NCBI GenBank assembly: GCA_019359035.1
Contig: JAHHIC010000043.1
Coordinates: 124,001 to 188,000 of the forward strand
Origin: Scytonematopsis contorta HA4267-MV1
Lineage (GTDB): Bacteria; Cyanobacteriota; Cyanobacteriia; Cyanobacteriales; Nostocaceae
Direction: 5' to 3'
Length of the DNA stretch: 64,000 bases
Shown here: one piece after another, positions 27,200-37,146 of the stretch
Layout: each line of letters begins with the position of its first letter
Position numbering within the stretch: position 1 is the stretch's first letter
Position numbers and translations under genes: made by a program
The notes under the pieces: generated by a model
Seen by the model: the letters and a program-made list of their open reading frames with translations, nothing else
Told to the model about the DNA's origin: nothing
Database searches by the model: none

Positions 27200-30100
27200 A
27201 TGAATTTCACGGAAACCAACGATTTTGAACTTTTAGACTTGCTCCTAGAAGAAGAAGGTATTAACCGGGAACAAGACGCATTTCAAATTACTAGACGCGC
27301 TCTGACTGAGGCTCCTGCTTCTTTTCAACAGAGACGTTTGTGGTTTCTTTATGAATTGGAACCTAACTCTTCAGCTTACAATATTTGTTCTGTTTTTCGT
27401 TTAGATGGTCTATTACAAGTAGAGGCTTTACAAGAAGCTTTCAGACAGTTGCAACAGCGTCATGAAAGTTTAAGAACTACATTTATGGCAATTGATGGTG
27501 AACCTTGGCAACGTATTCACCCACGATTTTTAACTGATTTATCCTTGGAAGATTGGAGCGATATCCCCTCATCTGAAGTTGAAACAAATATTTCTACTGT
27601 TGCACGTTCGGAAGCACAATATTCTTTTGATTTATCTAACGGCCCGCTGATTAGAATGCGGGTTTATCGCCTAACACCAACGCAGCATATATTGGCTTTA
27701 ACTCTTCATCATATTATTGCTGATGGTTGGTCGATAGGGGTGATTGTACAAGAGCTTGCTTCTCTTTACTATCTCGCTTTACAAGGAGATGTAACAGGAC
27801 TTGATGAGTTAACAATCCAATATGCTGATTATGCTGTTTGGCAACAAGAAAAAACTAGTAGTTCGGTTTTGGAAGAACATCTTGCCTATTGGGAGAAGCA
27901 ACTAGCTGAGTTACCTGTTCTGCAATTTCCAACGGATTTTTCCAGACCGCTTTTGCAATCGTTCAAGGGAGATTTGGTTAACTTTTCTATTTCTCCGGAG
28001 TTGACACAAGCAATTCGCAAGCTAAGTCAGGAAGAAGATGCGACTTTGTTTATGACCTTGATGGCTGCTTTTGCTGCTCTTCTGGGTCGTTACTCTGGAC
28101 AAGATGATATTACTGTTGGAACTTCTATTGCTAATCGTCCCGGAGTTGATGCGGAAAAACTGATTGGCTTTTTTGTAAATATGTTGGTGATTCGTGCCAA
28201 TTTATCGGCAGAACCTAGTTTCCGCAATGTTTTAAGACAGGTTAAGGAAACTGTTTTTGAGGGTTTTGAACATGGTGACGTGCCTTTTGAAACATTAGTC
28301 GATAGGTTGCAGGTTGAACGCGATACTAGTAGAAATCCTTTATTTCAAATTGCTTTTACTTTATTAAATGCACCAAAGGCTGATTTTGCAGTTGCTGATT
28401 TAAAAGTAACTTCTCTCGCTAGCCAAGAAGCTGCTCGCTTTGATTTAGAACTTTTTATAACAGAAAATGAAGATAGTTTAAATGGCGTTTTTTCTTACAA
28501 CACTGATTTGTTTGCACGGGAAACTGTAGAACGTTTAGTCAGTCATTTCTGCAATTTGTTAGAAAATATTGTCGCACAACCTGATGCTGTTCTGGGTCGC
28601 TTACCCATACTTCTCCCGGATGAATATGCTAAATTAATGCCTGCGAAAGCCAAGCAGAGTTTCCCCGTGGAGTTGTGTCTCCATCAAGTTTTTAGCCAAC
28701 AAGCTGATTTGCGAGGTAACAAAACTGCATTGGTGTTTGAGAATCAGTCTCTAAGTTACAAAGAGTTAAATGAACGTTCTAACCGCTTAGCGCACTATTT
28801 AATTAAGCTCGGTGTAAAAACAGAGTCGCGAGTGGGACTTTGGATGGCTCGTTCTTTGGACTTAGTGGTTGCTATTCTGGCTATTTTAAAAGCAGGTGGT
28901 ACTTATGTTCCGTTTGACCCAGACTACCCTAGAGACCGGGTTGCTTACATGTTGTCCGATAGCATGGTGTCAGTGCTGCTTACCCAGTCGGAGTTTGAAG
29001 AACAAATACCACAAAATGAAGCGCATATAGTTTTTGTTGATAAATCTGAAGCGGAACTAGCTGAGGAAAAAACAACTGAACCTCTTGTTGATGTTAAACC
29101 GAATAATGCTGCTTATATTATTTATACTTCCGGCTCAACGGGTAAACCCAAAGGTGTGGTAGTCACACATTATAATGTTGTGCGTTTGATGTTGGCTACG
29201 AAAAAATGGTTTAACTTTAATGAAAAAGACGTTTGGACTCTCTTCCACTCCTACGCTTTTGATTTCTCTGTTTGGGAAATGTGGGGTGCGTTGTTCTTTG
29301 GGGGACGTTTAATTATTGTTCCTTATCTTACCAGTCGCTCACCGGAAGAATTTTATAATTTACTTTGCGATGCTCGGGTAACGGTTCTAAACCAAACACC
29401 TTCGGCTTTTCGACAATTAATGCAAGCTGAGGAAGTTCTGTGTCGAGAAAGCGAACTGAATTTGCGTTATGTAATTTTTGGTGGAGAAGCTTTAGAATTA
29501 GCTTGTTTGGAACCCTGGTTTGAACGTCATGGGGATGATTTTCCACTGTTAGTCAACATGTATGGAATTACAGAAACCACTGTACATGTTACTTACCGCC
29601 CAATTCGCTGGCGCGATGTCAAAAAACGCTTGGGAAGTGTTATTGGTCAAGCGATTCCGGATTTATCTTTATATATTCTTGATACTTATAAACAACCTGT
29701 TCCAGTCGGTGTAGTTGGGGAAATTTACGTAGGTGGTGCGGGTGTTGCTCGTGGCTATTTTAACCGGGAGCAATTAACAGCCGAACGTATGTTGCTTAAC
29801 CCTGCGGACCCAGAAGGAAAAGAGCGTCTTTACAAAACAGGGGATTTAGCGCGTTATCTCCCCAACGGTGAAATTGAATACTTAGGACGTAATGACCATC
29901 AAGTCAAAGTTCGCGGTTTTAGAATTGAATTGGGTGAAATTGAAGGGGTTTTACAACGTCATCCCAGTGTACGCGAGGCTTGTGTAATTACCCGCGAAGA
30001 TACAGAAAAAGATGTCAGAATTGTAGCGTATATTGTACCGCAAGCTGACTTGTCGAAAGTTGCCGAATATGAAACCTTAACGCGGGAACAAACGGAGGAA

Positions 30101-33100
30101 TGGCAATATACTTTTAACGAAACCTATAGTCAAACAGAAACTGCAGGCAACGTTGATTTTAATATTATAGGTTGGAACAATAGTTACGACGGTCAACCAC
30201 TTCCCGCTTCGGAAATGCGTGAGTGGCTGGATAATACCTTGACCCGCATTACAGCCCTAGCACCAAAACGAGTTCTAGAAATTGGCTGCGGTACAGGGAT
30301 GATTCTTTTTAATATAGCGCCAAAGGTAGAATCTTACTGGGCTACAGATTTTTCTCAACAAGCTATTAACCGTTTGCAAAATCTCGTACAGAAGCAGGAA
30401 TTATCTAATGTTCTATCTGATGTTCGCTTGTTCCATCAAGAGGGTATCGACTTTACTAATATTCCCGAATCTTATTTCGATACCGTCGTTATCAACTCTG
30501 TTGCACAATATTTTCCCTCTATAGAGTATTTTCAACAAGTAATTGCAGGAGCGCTACGGGTGTTGGCTCCTGGGGGAAGTTTATTTATTGGGGATAATCG
30601 TCATTTACCAACCTTAGAAGATTTTCATACTAGTATTGCTTACTCTCAAGCTAATCCAGAATTTGATAGAGAAGCTTTTGCATCTGTAGTTAAGCGCATA
30701 GCAGAAAAAGAAAACGAGCTTGTTTTAGACCCAGCTTTCTTTGTAAATTTACCCCATATTATTCCAAATTTGGATGGAGTAGAAGTTCATCTCAAAGAAG
30801 AAACTGCATATAACGAATTAACTAAATATCGTTATGATGTAATCCTACATAAAAAGAACGGTGATACAGGTGAGACATCTGAACGCAATATTCAAGAACC
30901 AATTTGGTCAGACTGGAAACAAGCAAATTTGCAATTAAGTGATGTGCGTCAGCATCTGGAAAAAGGATTAGAATTTCCTATCGGTTGGTGTGGTGTCCCC
31001 AACGCACGCTTGCAAGAAGATGAGGCAATTTTACAATGGTATCAGGGAAATAATGAAACCCCTACAGTTAGAGAACTCCGCGAATTATTAAATGAACTAG
31101 ATAAAACACAAGCTGTTGACCCAAGAGATTTCTATAAACTTGCACAAGAAATTGGCTGTCAAGTTGCAATTAGTTATTCCCAAGATTCAGAAATAACTAC
31201 TGGTGCTAATTGTTTTGATGTTTGCTTTTACCCTAGGACAGATGTGGAAGCAAAACACCGCGCTCCAGTGATGCCGATTACCAAAGCTCAGACAGAAGAG
31301 ACACAGTTAAAAGAAACACAACTATACTGGGTAAATCCCGTAAAAGCACGATTTATCAAAGCGCTAATTCCAGAACTCAAACAGGTAGCTAAAGAACAAC
31401 TTCCAGATTATATGCGACCTGCTGCGTTTGTGTTGTTGGAAAAATTACCCATGACCCCAAGTGGTAAATTAGACCGACGCGCTTTACCTGCACCGGATAG
31501 GGAAGGGACAGTTACTAAGGACTCTTTTGCTAAACCGACAACTCCCACAGAAGAACGTTTATGTAAACTTTGGGGTAATGTACTTGGTTTGGAAACTGTT
31601 GGGATAAAAGATGACTTCTTCCAATTAGGTGGACACTCTTTGTTAGCAACTAAACTTGTTTCCCGAATTCGCGAAGAGTTTGATTTAGCATTGCCTTTAC
31701 GAGCTGTGTTTGAACATCCTACTGTTGGGGGTTTAGCTGAGCAAATTGATTTGCTAAATGCAAAGAGCGATAAAGTCACAACTCAAAAAGATGTAATACA
31801 AAGAGTCCAAGACCAAGAGCGCGATAAACTGCCGCTTTCTTTCTCTCAAGCTAGACTTTGGTTCCTAGACAAACTAGAACCTAACAACCCAGCATACAAC
31901 ATTGTAGTGGGATTCCGGATGGACGGAAGCTTGCATCAAGAAGCTCTACAGCGTAGTTTGCAGGAAATTATTAATCGCCATGAAGTATTGCGTACTACAT
32001 TTACTCAGGATGCGAGCGGTAATCCCATACAAGTTATCCACGAGTCAAAAGATATATCCCTGTCCGCAATTGATTTAAGCTACTTACAACCGGAAGAACT
32101 TGATAAGCAGTTAGAACAAGCAGTCCGAGAAGAAGCATTACGTCCTTTTAATTTACAAACGGATTCATTGCTGCGGGTATATCTCTATAAATTAGCAGAG
32201 GATACCCATGTTTTTGTTGCGGTGATGCATCATATTATTTCTGATGCTTGGTCTTTTGGGGTAATAGTTAAAGAATTAACCCAGTATTACACAGCTTTTG
32301 CTCAAGGTCAGGAATTTCTTTTACCAACGCTTGCTCTACAGTACGGTGATTTTGCTCATTGGCAACGCACGACTTTTGAACAAACGCAATTGCCATCATT
32401 ACTAAACTACTGGAAGCAGGAACTAAGCGGGGAAATAGAACCTTTAGAAATACCTACCGATTTTACACGTCCTGCAGTAGCCTCTTATAAAGGAACTGAA
32501 ATACCTTTTGTTGTAGAAAAAGAAAGCTACGAAGGCTTTAAACGGTTATGCGAATCTCAAGGTGCAACCCTATTTATGGGATTGTTAGGGGTATTTAAAA
32601 CTCTGTTGATGCGTTATTCAGGACAGCAGGATTTATTAGTTGGTACTCCTATAGCCAACCGCAATCGTAAAGAAACAGAAGATATAATTGGCTTTTTTGT
32701 CAATACCCTAGTTATTAGAACCGATATCAGCGATAATCCGTCTTTTGTCAAGTTGTTAGAGCGGATTAAAGAGAAAACTTTACAAGCTTATGCCCATCAG
32801 GATGTACCTTTTGAGAGGTTAGTAGAGGAATTACAACCAGAGCGCTCCTTAAGCCATAACCCCTTGTTCCAAGTGATGTTCGTTTTACAGAATACACCAC
32901 TTTCAGATTTGCAACTACCTGATTTACGTCTGACTCCTATAGAAATGGAAGGTGCTACCGTTAAGTTTGATTTAAGCTTATCGATGGCAGAAACCGAAAA
33001 AGGACTTGAGGGTGCATGGGAATATAACAGTGATTTGTTTGCAACAGAAACAATTCAGCGAATGATAAGGAATTTCCAAACCTTGTTAGCTGCAATTGTT

Positions 33101-35887
33101 ACTAATCCTAGTTTACAGCTTGCGGAATTACCCGTAGTTACAGCAACGGAACAAAAGCAGTTATTACTAGGGTGGAATAATACTCAAAAAGACTATTCCC
33201 AAGATTTATGTATCCACAACTTATTTGAAGCTTGGGTAGAAAAAACTCCAGAAGCAGTGGCTGTAATGCATCAAGAGCAGCAACTAACTTACCAAGAGTT
33301 AAATGAGCGAGCAAATCAACTAGCACACTACTTGCAATTGCTGGGGGTAGGGCCAGAGGTACTAGTGGGTATTTGTATGGAGCGCTCCCCAGAAATGTTA
33401 ATTGGACTACTAGGTATCCTAAAAGCAGGTGGGGCTTACGTACCCTTAGACCCACAAATCCCTCAGGAACGCTTGGCTTTCATGCTAGAAGATTCAGGAG
33501 CATCGGTGCTACTGACTCAAAATAGTTTGTTCACAGTGCTACCCGAATATCAAGGTTACGTAGTGTCTGTTGATGCGGAGTGGGAAGTAATATCCCAAGA
33601 AAGCAAGAAAGCTCCAGTTACTAAAGTTCAACCCGATAACTTGGCTTATTTAATTTATACCTCTGGGTCTACTGGCAAACCCAAGGGAGTAATGATTCAA
33701 CATAAACCTCTGGTTAATTATAGTCAGGGAAGAGTTTCTGATTTTGGATTAAAAAGTGGAGAGCGCTTTTTACAGTTCGCCTCTATTAGTTTTGATGGAG
33801 CTGTTGCGGAGATTTTCTCTTGCCTGAGTGCTGGTGCAACCCTGGTATTGCGTACGGATGAAATGTTAAGTTCTATTACAACTTTCGTGCAGAAGTGTGG
33901 CGATTATGGTGTAACAGCAATGGATATACCAACAGCATACTGGCATCAGTTAACTTTTGAATTAGCAAAAGGAGAATTAGCAAAAGGGAACCTACAGCTA
34001 CCTGAATCTTTACGTGTGTTAGCAATTGCAGGGGAACGCGCACTTCCAGAACAAGTGGAAATATGGCGCAATTCTGTGGGTGAATATCCTCAATTAATAA
34101 ATGAATATGGTCCTACGGAAGCAACTGTATCAGCAACTAGCTGCAATTTATCTCAGTTAGAACTCACAGAACTGAGTGAAAGGGAAGTACCAATTGGTAA
34201 ACCTTTACAAAATTTACAAGTATATCTACTAGACCAAAACTTGCAACCAGTCCCCATTGGTGTTCCTGGGGAACTGTATATTGGTGGTGTTGGTCTTGCG
34301 AGAGGATATCACAACCGTCCTAGTTTGACAGCAGAAAAATTTGTCCCCAATCCCTTTAGTCAGGAAGAGAGTACACGTCTATACAAAACAGGGGATAAGG
34401 CACGCTATTTAGCCGATGGCAAAATTGAATTTTTGGGTCGTTTTGACCATCAAGTTAAATTACGAGGCTTCCGCATTGAATTAGGAGAAGTGGAAACGGT
34501 ATTAAGCCAACATCCACGAGTACGAGAAACTGTAGTTATCATCAGGGAAGACCAAGCAAATAACAAGCAATTAGTCGCTTATGTTGTTCCTCAACCGGAT
34601 GCATCAACACAGAACGCACTAACACAGAACGCACTAACACAGAATGGGTTAACAACTAGTGAACTACGGCAGTTCTTGAAAGCAAAACTGCCTGAGTACA
34701 TGATACCTTCAGCGTTTGTGATACTGGAAGCAATGCCACTAACGTCTAGTGGTAAGGTTAACAGAAAAGCATTACCTGCACCCAGTCTCGATGGTAACGC
34801 ACGGGACAGCAAAAATATTCCACCTCGGACAGCATTGGAACTGAAATTGGTAGAACTGTGGGAAGAAGTGTTAGTAGTTAGTCCAATTGGTGTTACTGAT
34901 AACTTTTTTGATTTAGGTGGTCACTCTTTATTAGCAATACGTTGTTGCACAGAAATTGAACAGCAATTGGGGTACAATCTTCCCGTTGTCAGCTTTTTCC
35001 GTGAAGGAACCATAGAGAAAATAGCTCTGCAATTAGAAAAAGGTGACCTAGAAAAAGGCGAAAAATCGAGTTACTCCGATGTTTTACTTCCTCTACAAAC
35101 CAAAGGGGATAAAACACCTTTATTTTTGGTACATCCAGCAGGGGGTTATGGTTTGTCCTACTCGCTTTTGGCTAACAGTCTTGGCAAAGAACAACCTGTT
35201 TATGCTCTGCAAGCACGTGGTTTAGATGGTAAACAAAAACCACTGGACACGATTCAAAGCATGGCTTCAGTTTATATCCAAGCAATTAAAGAAGTAAATC
35301 CAACTGGCCCTTATGTAATTGGGGGTTACTCTTTGGGTGGATTAATTGCTTTTGAAATGGTCTCGCAATTAGAGGCTGCTGGGGAGCAAGTCGAAAATCT
35401 CTTGATTATTGATACCCATCCACCTTTACCCAATGATATCGAGATGGAGGAATCCCTTGATGATAACGTCGCTCTCCTTGGGTTTATTGTTGAACAAATT
35501 GGACTACATTTCAACCAAAAACTGAGTATTGATTGGGAAAAACTTTCCAGATTGGAAGAAGAGGAAAGATTAGAACATATATTACAAATATTGCAAAATC
35601 ATGAAATAGTTCCACCTTTATCTGGCAAAAATCTCATTACGGGATTACTCAATGTTTACAAAGCAAATTCTCTAGCTAGTTTTCATTATCAACCACAATC
35701 AATTAAATCTTCGATTTCTCTATTAATAACAGCAACACTTGCAGCACATTTCCCTGATGATTCGACTGTGGGTTGGGGTCAATTAACTGAATCTGAAGTA
35801 CATATTCACCCAATAAATGGTGAGCATGAAAACCTGTTAAAAGAGCCTTATGTGAACGAAGTTAGCGCAGTAATTCAAGAGACCTAA
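27200..35887 (+). CDS. Terminal NRPS, C-A(Thr)-nMT-PCP-C-A(unresolved)-PCP-TE
   Basis: 2895 residues. A Leu/Glu-rich N-terminal segment (1-25) may dock to the preceding NRPS. C1 (28-470, HHIIADGWS near 170), A1 (about 485-950; D,F,W,N,I,G,M,V,H = Thr) interrupted before its last motifs by an N-methyltransferase (about 965-1390, LEIGCGTGM near 1027), PCP1 (Ser1480), C2 (1545-1978; HHIISDAWS with Ala instead of the usual Gly), A2 (about 2000-2520), PCP2 (Ser2576) and thioesterase (2630-2895, GYSLGG with Ser2711). Predicted residues: N-methyl-Thr, then X. For A2 I read D,G,A,D,A,A,E,V,S, which matches no code I know; Asp at 278 is notable. The TE releases, probably by ring closure. A 15-base tandem repeat (34605-34652) lies in A2, and the stop codon lies in a dispersed repeat. 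Confidence 0.97.
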   Translation: MNFTETNDFELLDLLLEEEGINREQDAFQITRRALTEAPASFQQRRLWFLYELEPNSSAYNICSVFRLDGLLQVEALQEAFRQLQQRHESLRTTFMAIDGEPWQRIHPRFLTDLSLEDWSDIPSSEVETNISTVARSEAQYSFDLSNGPLIRMRVYRLTPTQHILALTLHHIIADGWSIGVIVQELASLYYLALQGDVTGLDELTIQYADYAVWQQEKTSSSVLEEHLAYWEKQLAELPVLQFPTDFSRPLLQSFKGDLVNFSISPELTQAIRKLSQEEDATLFMTLMAAFAALLGRYSGQDDITVGTSIANRPGVDAEKLIGFFVNMLVIRANLSAEPSFRNVLRQVKETVFEGFEHGDVPFETLVDRLQVERDTSRNPLFQIAFTLLNAPKADFAVADLKVTSLASQEAARFDLELFITENEDSLNGVFSYNTDLFARETVERLVSHFCNLLENIVAQPDAVLGRLPILLPDEYAKLMPAKAKQSFPVELCLHQVFSQQADLRGNKTALVFENQSLSYKELNERSNRLAHYLIKLGVKTESRVGLWMARSLDLVVAILAILKAGGTYVPFDPDYPRDRVAYMLSDSMVSVLLTQSEFEEQIPQNEAHIVFVDKSEAELAEEKTTEPLVDVKPNNAAYIIYTSGSTGKPKGVVVTHYNVVRLMLATKKWFNFNEKDVWTLFHSYAFDFSVWEMWGALFFGGRLIIVPYLTSRSPEEFYNLLCDARVTVLNQTPSAFRQLMQAEEVLCRESELNLRYVIFGGEALELACLEPWFERHGDDFPLLVNMYGITETTVHVTYRPIRWRDVKKRLGSVIGQAIPDLSLYILDTYKQPVPVGVVGEIYVGGAGVARGYFNREQLTAERMLLNPADPEGKERLYKTGDLARYLPNGEIEYLGRNDHQVKVRGFRIELGEIEGVLQRHPSVREACVITREDTEKDVRIVAYIVPQADLSKVAEYETLTREQTEEWQYTFNETYSQTETAGNVDFNIIGWNNSYDGQPLPASEMREWLDNTLTRITALAPKRVLEIGCGTGMILFNIAPKVESYWATDFSQQAINRLQNLVQKQELSNVLSDVRLFHQEGIDFTNIPESYFDTVVINSVAQYFPSIEYFQQVIAGALRVLAPGGSLFIGDNRHLPTLEDFHTSIAYSQANPEFDREAFASVVKRIAEKENELVLDPAFFVNLPHIIPNLDGVEVHLKEETAYNELTKYRYDVILHKKNGDTGETSERNIQEPIWSDWKQANLQLSDVRQHLEKGLEFPIGWCGVPNARLQEDEAILQWYQGNNETPTVRELRELLNELDKTQAVDPRDFYKLAQEIGCQVAISYSQDSEITTGANCFDVCFYPRTDVEAKHRAPVMPITKAQTEETQLKETQLYWVNPVKARFIKALIPELKQVAKEQLPDYMRPAAFVLLEKLPMTPSGKLDRRALPAPDREGTVTKDSFAKPTTPTEERLCKLWGNVLGLETVGIKDDFFQLGGHSLLATKLVSRIREEFDLALPLRAVFEHPTVGGLAEQIDLLNAKSDKVTTQKDVIQRVQDQERDKLPLSFSQARLWFLDKLEPNNPAYNIVVGFRMDGSLHQEALQRSLQEIINRHEVLRTTFTQDASGNPIQVIHESKDISLSAIDLSYLQPEELDKQLEQAVREEALRPFNLQTDSLLRVYLYKLAEDTHVFVAVMHHIISDAWSFGVIVKELTQYYTAFAQGQEFLLPTLALQYGDFAHWQRTTFEQTQLPSLLNYWKQELSGEIEPLEIPTDFTRPAVASYKGTEIPFVVEKESYEGFKRLCESQGATLFMGLLGVFKTLLMRYSGQQDLLVGTPIANRNRKETEDIIGFFVNTLVIRTDISDNPSFVKLLERIKEKTLQAYAHQDVPFERLVEELQPERSLSHNPLFQVMFVLQNTPLSDLQLPDLRLTPIEMEGATVKFDLSLSMAETEKGLEGAWEYNSDLFATETIQRMIRNFQTLLAAIVTNPSLQLAELPVVTATEQKQLLLGWNNTQKDYSQDLCIHNLFEAWVEKTPEAVAVMHQEQQLTYQELNERANQLAHYLQLLGVGPEVLVGICMERSPEMLIGLLGILKAGGAYVPLDPQIPQERLAFMLEDSGASVLLTQNSLFTVLPEYQGYVVSVDAEWEVISQESKKAPVTKVQPDNLAYLIYTSGSTGKPKGVMIQHKPLVNYSQGRVSDFGLKSGERFLQFASISFDGAVAEIFSCLSAGATLVLRTDEMLSSITTFVQKCGDYGVTAMDIPTAYWHQLTFELAKGELAKGNLQLPESLRVLAIAGERALPEQVEIWRNSVGEYPQLINEYGPTEATVSATSCNLSQLELTELSEREVPIGKPLQNLQVYLLDQNLQPVPIGVPGELYIGGVGLARGYHNRPSLTAEKFVPNPFSQEESTRLYKTGDKARYLADGKIEFLGRFDHQVKLRGFRIELGEVETVLSQHPRVRETVVIIREDQANNKQLVAYVVPQPDASTQNALTQNALTQNGLTTSELRQFLKAKLPEYMIPSAFVILEAMPLTSSGKVNRKALPAPSLDGNARDSKNIPPRTALELKLVELWEEVLVVSPIGVTDNFFDLGGHSLLAIRCCTEIEQQLGYNLPVVSFFREGTIEKIALQLEKGDLEKGEKSSYSDVLLPLQTKGDKTPLFLVHPAGGYGLSYSLLANSLGKEQPVYALQARGLDGKQKPLDTIQSMASVYIQAIKEVNPTGPYVIGGYSLGGLIAFEMVSQLEAAGEQVENLLIIDTHPPLPNDIEMEESLDDNVALLGFIVEQIGLHFNQKLSIDWEKLSRLEEEERLEHILQILQNHEIVPPLSGKNLITGLLNVYKANSLASFHYQPQSIKSSISLLITATLAAHFPDDSTVGWGQLTESEVHIHPINGEHENLLKEPYVNEVSAVIQET
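30080..31350 (+). other. N-methyltransferase domain inserted in A domain of NRPS 3
   Basis: About 420 residues sit between adenylation motifs A8 (GRNDHQVKVRGFRIELGEIE) and A10 (PSGKLDRRAL). The SAM-binding motif I LEIGCGTGM and the later GGSLFIGDNR mark an NRPS N-methyltransferase. It would methylate the alpha-amino group of the Thr loaded on the following carrier protein, giving N-methyl-Thr. It is the only methyltransferase domain visible in the assembly line. Confidence 0.9.
34605..34652. repeat. 15-base tandem repeat in last A domain of NRPS 3
   Basis: About three copies of a 15-base unit (ACACAGAACGCACTA) encode Thr-Gln-Asn-Ala-Leu repeats in the C-terminal subdomain of the last adenylation domain. 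The period is a multiple of three. Confidence 0.75.
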
Positions 35888-35926
35888 CCCCCCTACCCCC
35901 CTTCCCTGCTAGGGAAGGGGGGGAAT
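35881..35926. repeat. C-rich hairpin repeat P, copy 3 (NRPS 3 stop codon)
   Basis: GACCTAACCCCCCTA then CCTTCCCTGCTAGGGAAGG, a hairpin. The TAA within CCTAACC is the stop codon of the terminal NRPS (35885-35887), so the repeat provides the last codon and the stop. The stem could also act as a transcription-attenuating hairpin. Confidence 0.85.
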
Positions 35927-36078
35927 TAAGTTTTTTTCTATCAACATTGATTTCATCAACAAATATAAGTGATGACAATTATTCTTTCGACACTTTCTAC
36001 TAAACCAGTTGCTTTGCGTCGCAAAATTCACCAAAAGCACTGGTTCTTTTACACCCAATTCCCTATTTCAACAGAGCC

Positions 36079-37056
36079 ATGAATATACAAACATACACAG
36101 ATAGCAAAAAATACAGATATAAAATTTATAAGTTCGACCCTTCCATACAAAAAGAAATCAAGAGTCTCGCAAAGCTTGATAATTGGCACGGGATACTTGC
36201 ATTACTAGAAGATTATTTGGTGATAATTCTTAGTATATTTATTACATGTCACTTCAGTTGGTATTTCTATCCTTTAGCAGTTTTAATTATAGGCGCTCGT
36301 CAGCGTGCTTTAGCTACTTTATTACACGAAGCTGCTCACGGTACTTTGGTAAAAAATAAATACCTTAACTTCGTTATTGGTGGGTTATCGTCTGGATATT
36401 TAATATTTCAAAATTTTACAGGTTATCAAAAAACCCATGTATATCTGCATCATAGATATTTAGGTCATTCTTATTTAGACCCAGATTATAATTTTCATAT
36501 TTCTCAAGGTTTATACAATGATATTAGTTCCAGAGAGTTTCTGAATAAATATGTGATTTCACCGCTTCTACTTACCAAAGTTCCTCATTATTTATATGCC
36601 TTAATAAAAGATAGATTATTCGTCAAAGGAGCTAATTCGTTAGAACAAGCTGTGATGTTGCTTTATCTACTGTCAATTTTCCTGACTTTCCGATTCTTAC
36701 ATCAGGAGCAGATAATAATACTTTTTTGGCTTGTACCTTATCTGACGACCTTCCAAATTATCGGTTGGTTCATTGAGCTAAGCGAACACTATCCTTTAGT
36801 ACAAAGATTTGACACTGACCTTTATATGACACGCAACCGCAATAGCCATTGGTTAGAGTCATTCTTTTTGGGGATTCACAATGAGAATTACCATCTTGAC
36901 CATCATTTAAATCCTTCTACTCCTTTTTGGAACTTACCCAAAGTTCACAAAATCCGTCTAAGAGATTCTAATTATGCCAAAGCTCATGAATCTGCTGGAG
37001 GAATTTTTATATCTTCAAATGATGCTCAACCGATATTACGTAGTATCTTAATGTAA
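36079..37056 (+). CDS. Membrane di-iron desaturase/hydroxylase (GntB-like candidate)
   Basis: 325 residues with the His boxes of the membrane desaturase fold: HEAAH (83-87), HVYLHH (120-125) and HLDHH (272-276), with several membrane helices between. It is shorter than usual acyl-lipid desaturases. The family contains acyl desaturases and hydroxylases acting on small molecules or carrier-bound substrates. The next gene encodes a VioD/GntC-like PLP enzyme. In the guanitoxin pathway a desaturase-like membrane protein (GntB) hydroxylates arginine and GntC cyclises it to enduracididine (established knowledge, from memory), so an arginine-hydroxylase role is an attractive inference. Desaturation or hydroxylation of the lipid chain is the alternative. 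It follows the terminal NRPS by about 190 bases. Confidence 0.88.
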   Translation: MNIQTYTDSKKYRYKIYKFDPSIQKEIKSLAKLDNWHGILALLEDYLVIILSIFITCHFSWYFYPLAVLIIGARQRALATLLHEAAHGTLVKNKYLNFVIGGLSSGYLIFQNFTGYQKTHVYLHHRYLGHSYLDPDYNFHISQGLYNDISSREFLNKYVISPLLLTKVPHYLYALIKDRLFVKGANSLEQAVMLLYLLSIFLTFRFLHQEQIIILFWLVPYLTTFQIIGWFIELSEHYPLVQRFDTDLYMTRNRNSHWLESFFLGIHNENYHLDHHLNPSTPFWNLPKVHKIRLRDSNYAKAHESAGGIFISSNDAQPILRSILM

Positions 37057-37066
37057 TGTATGTAAT

Positions 37067-37094
37067 GTAGAGACGCGATTAATCGCGTCTCTAC
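37067..37094. repeat. Palindromic repeat B
   Basis: A 28-base perfect palindrome around GACGCGATTAATCGCGTC, flanked by GTAGA and TCTAC. It lies between the desaturase-like gene and the PLP enzyme gene. A degenerate copy is inside NRPS 1 near 2518. Confidence 0.9.
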
Positions 37095-37146
37095 AAATGG
37101 GGGAGGTTCCCGTTTAGCACATAAAAAATTTAAGGGGTTTGATAAA

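Noticed and set aside
33200-34780. Assigning tyrosine or glutamine to the last NRPS module by analogy with hassallidin
   Set aside because: The pocket residues I read do not match a code I know, so the substrate is left open.
36079-37056. Calling the gene a fatty-acid desaturase outright
   Set aside because: The His boxes show the fold only; the neighbouring PLP enzyme makes small-molecule hydroxylation equally possible.
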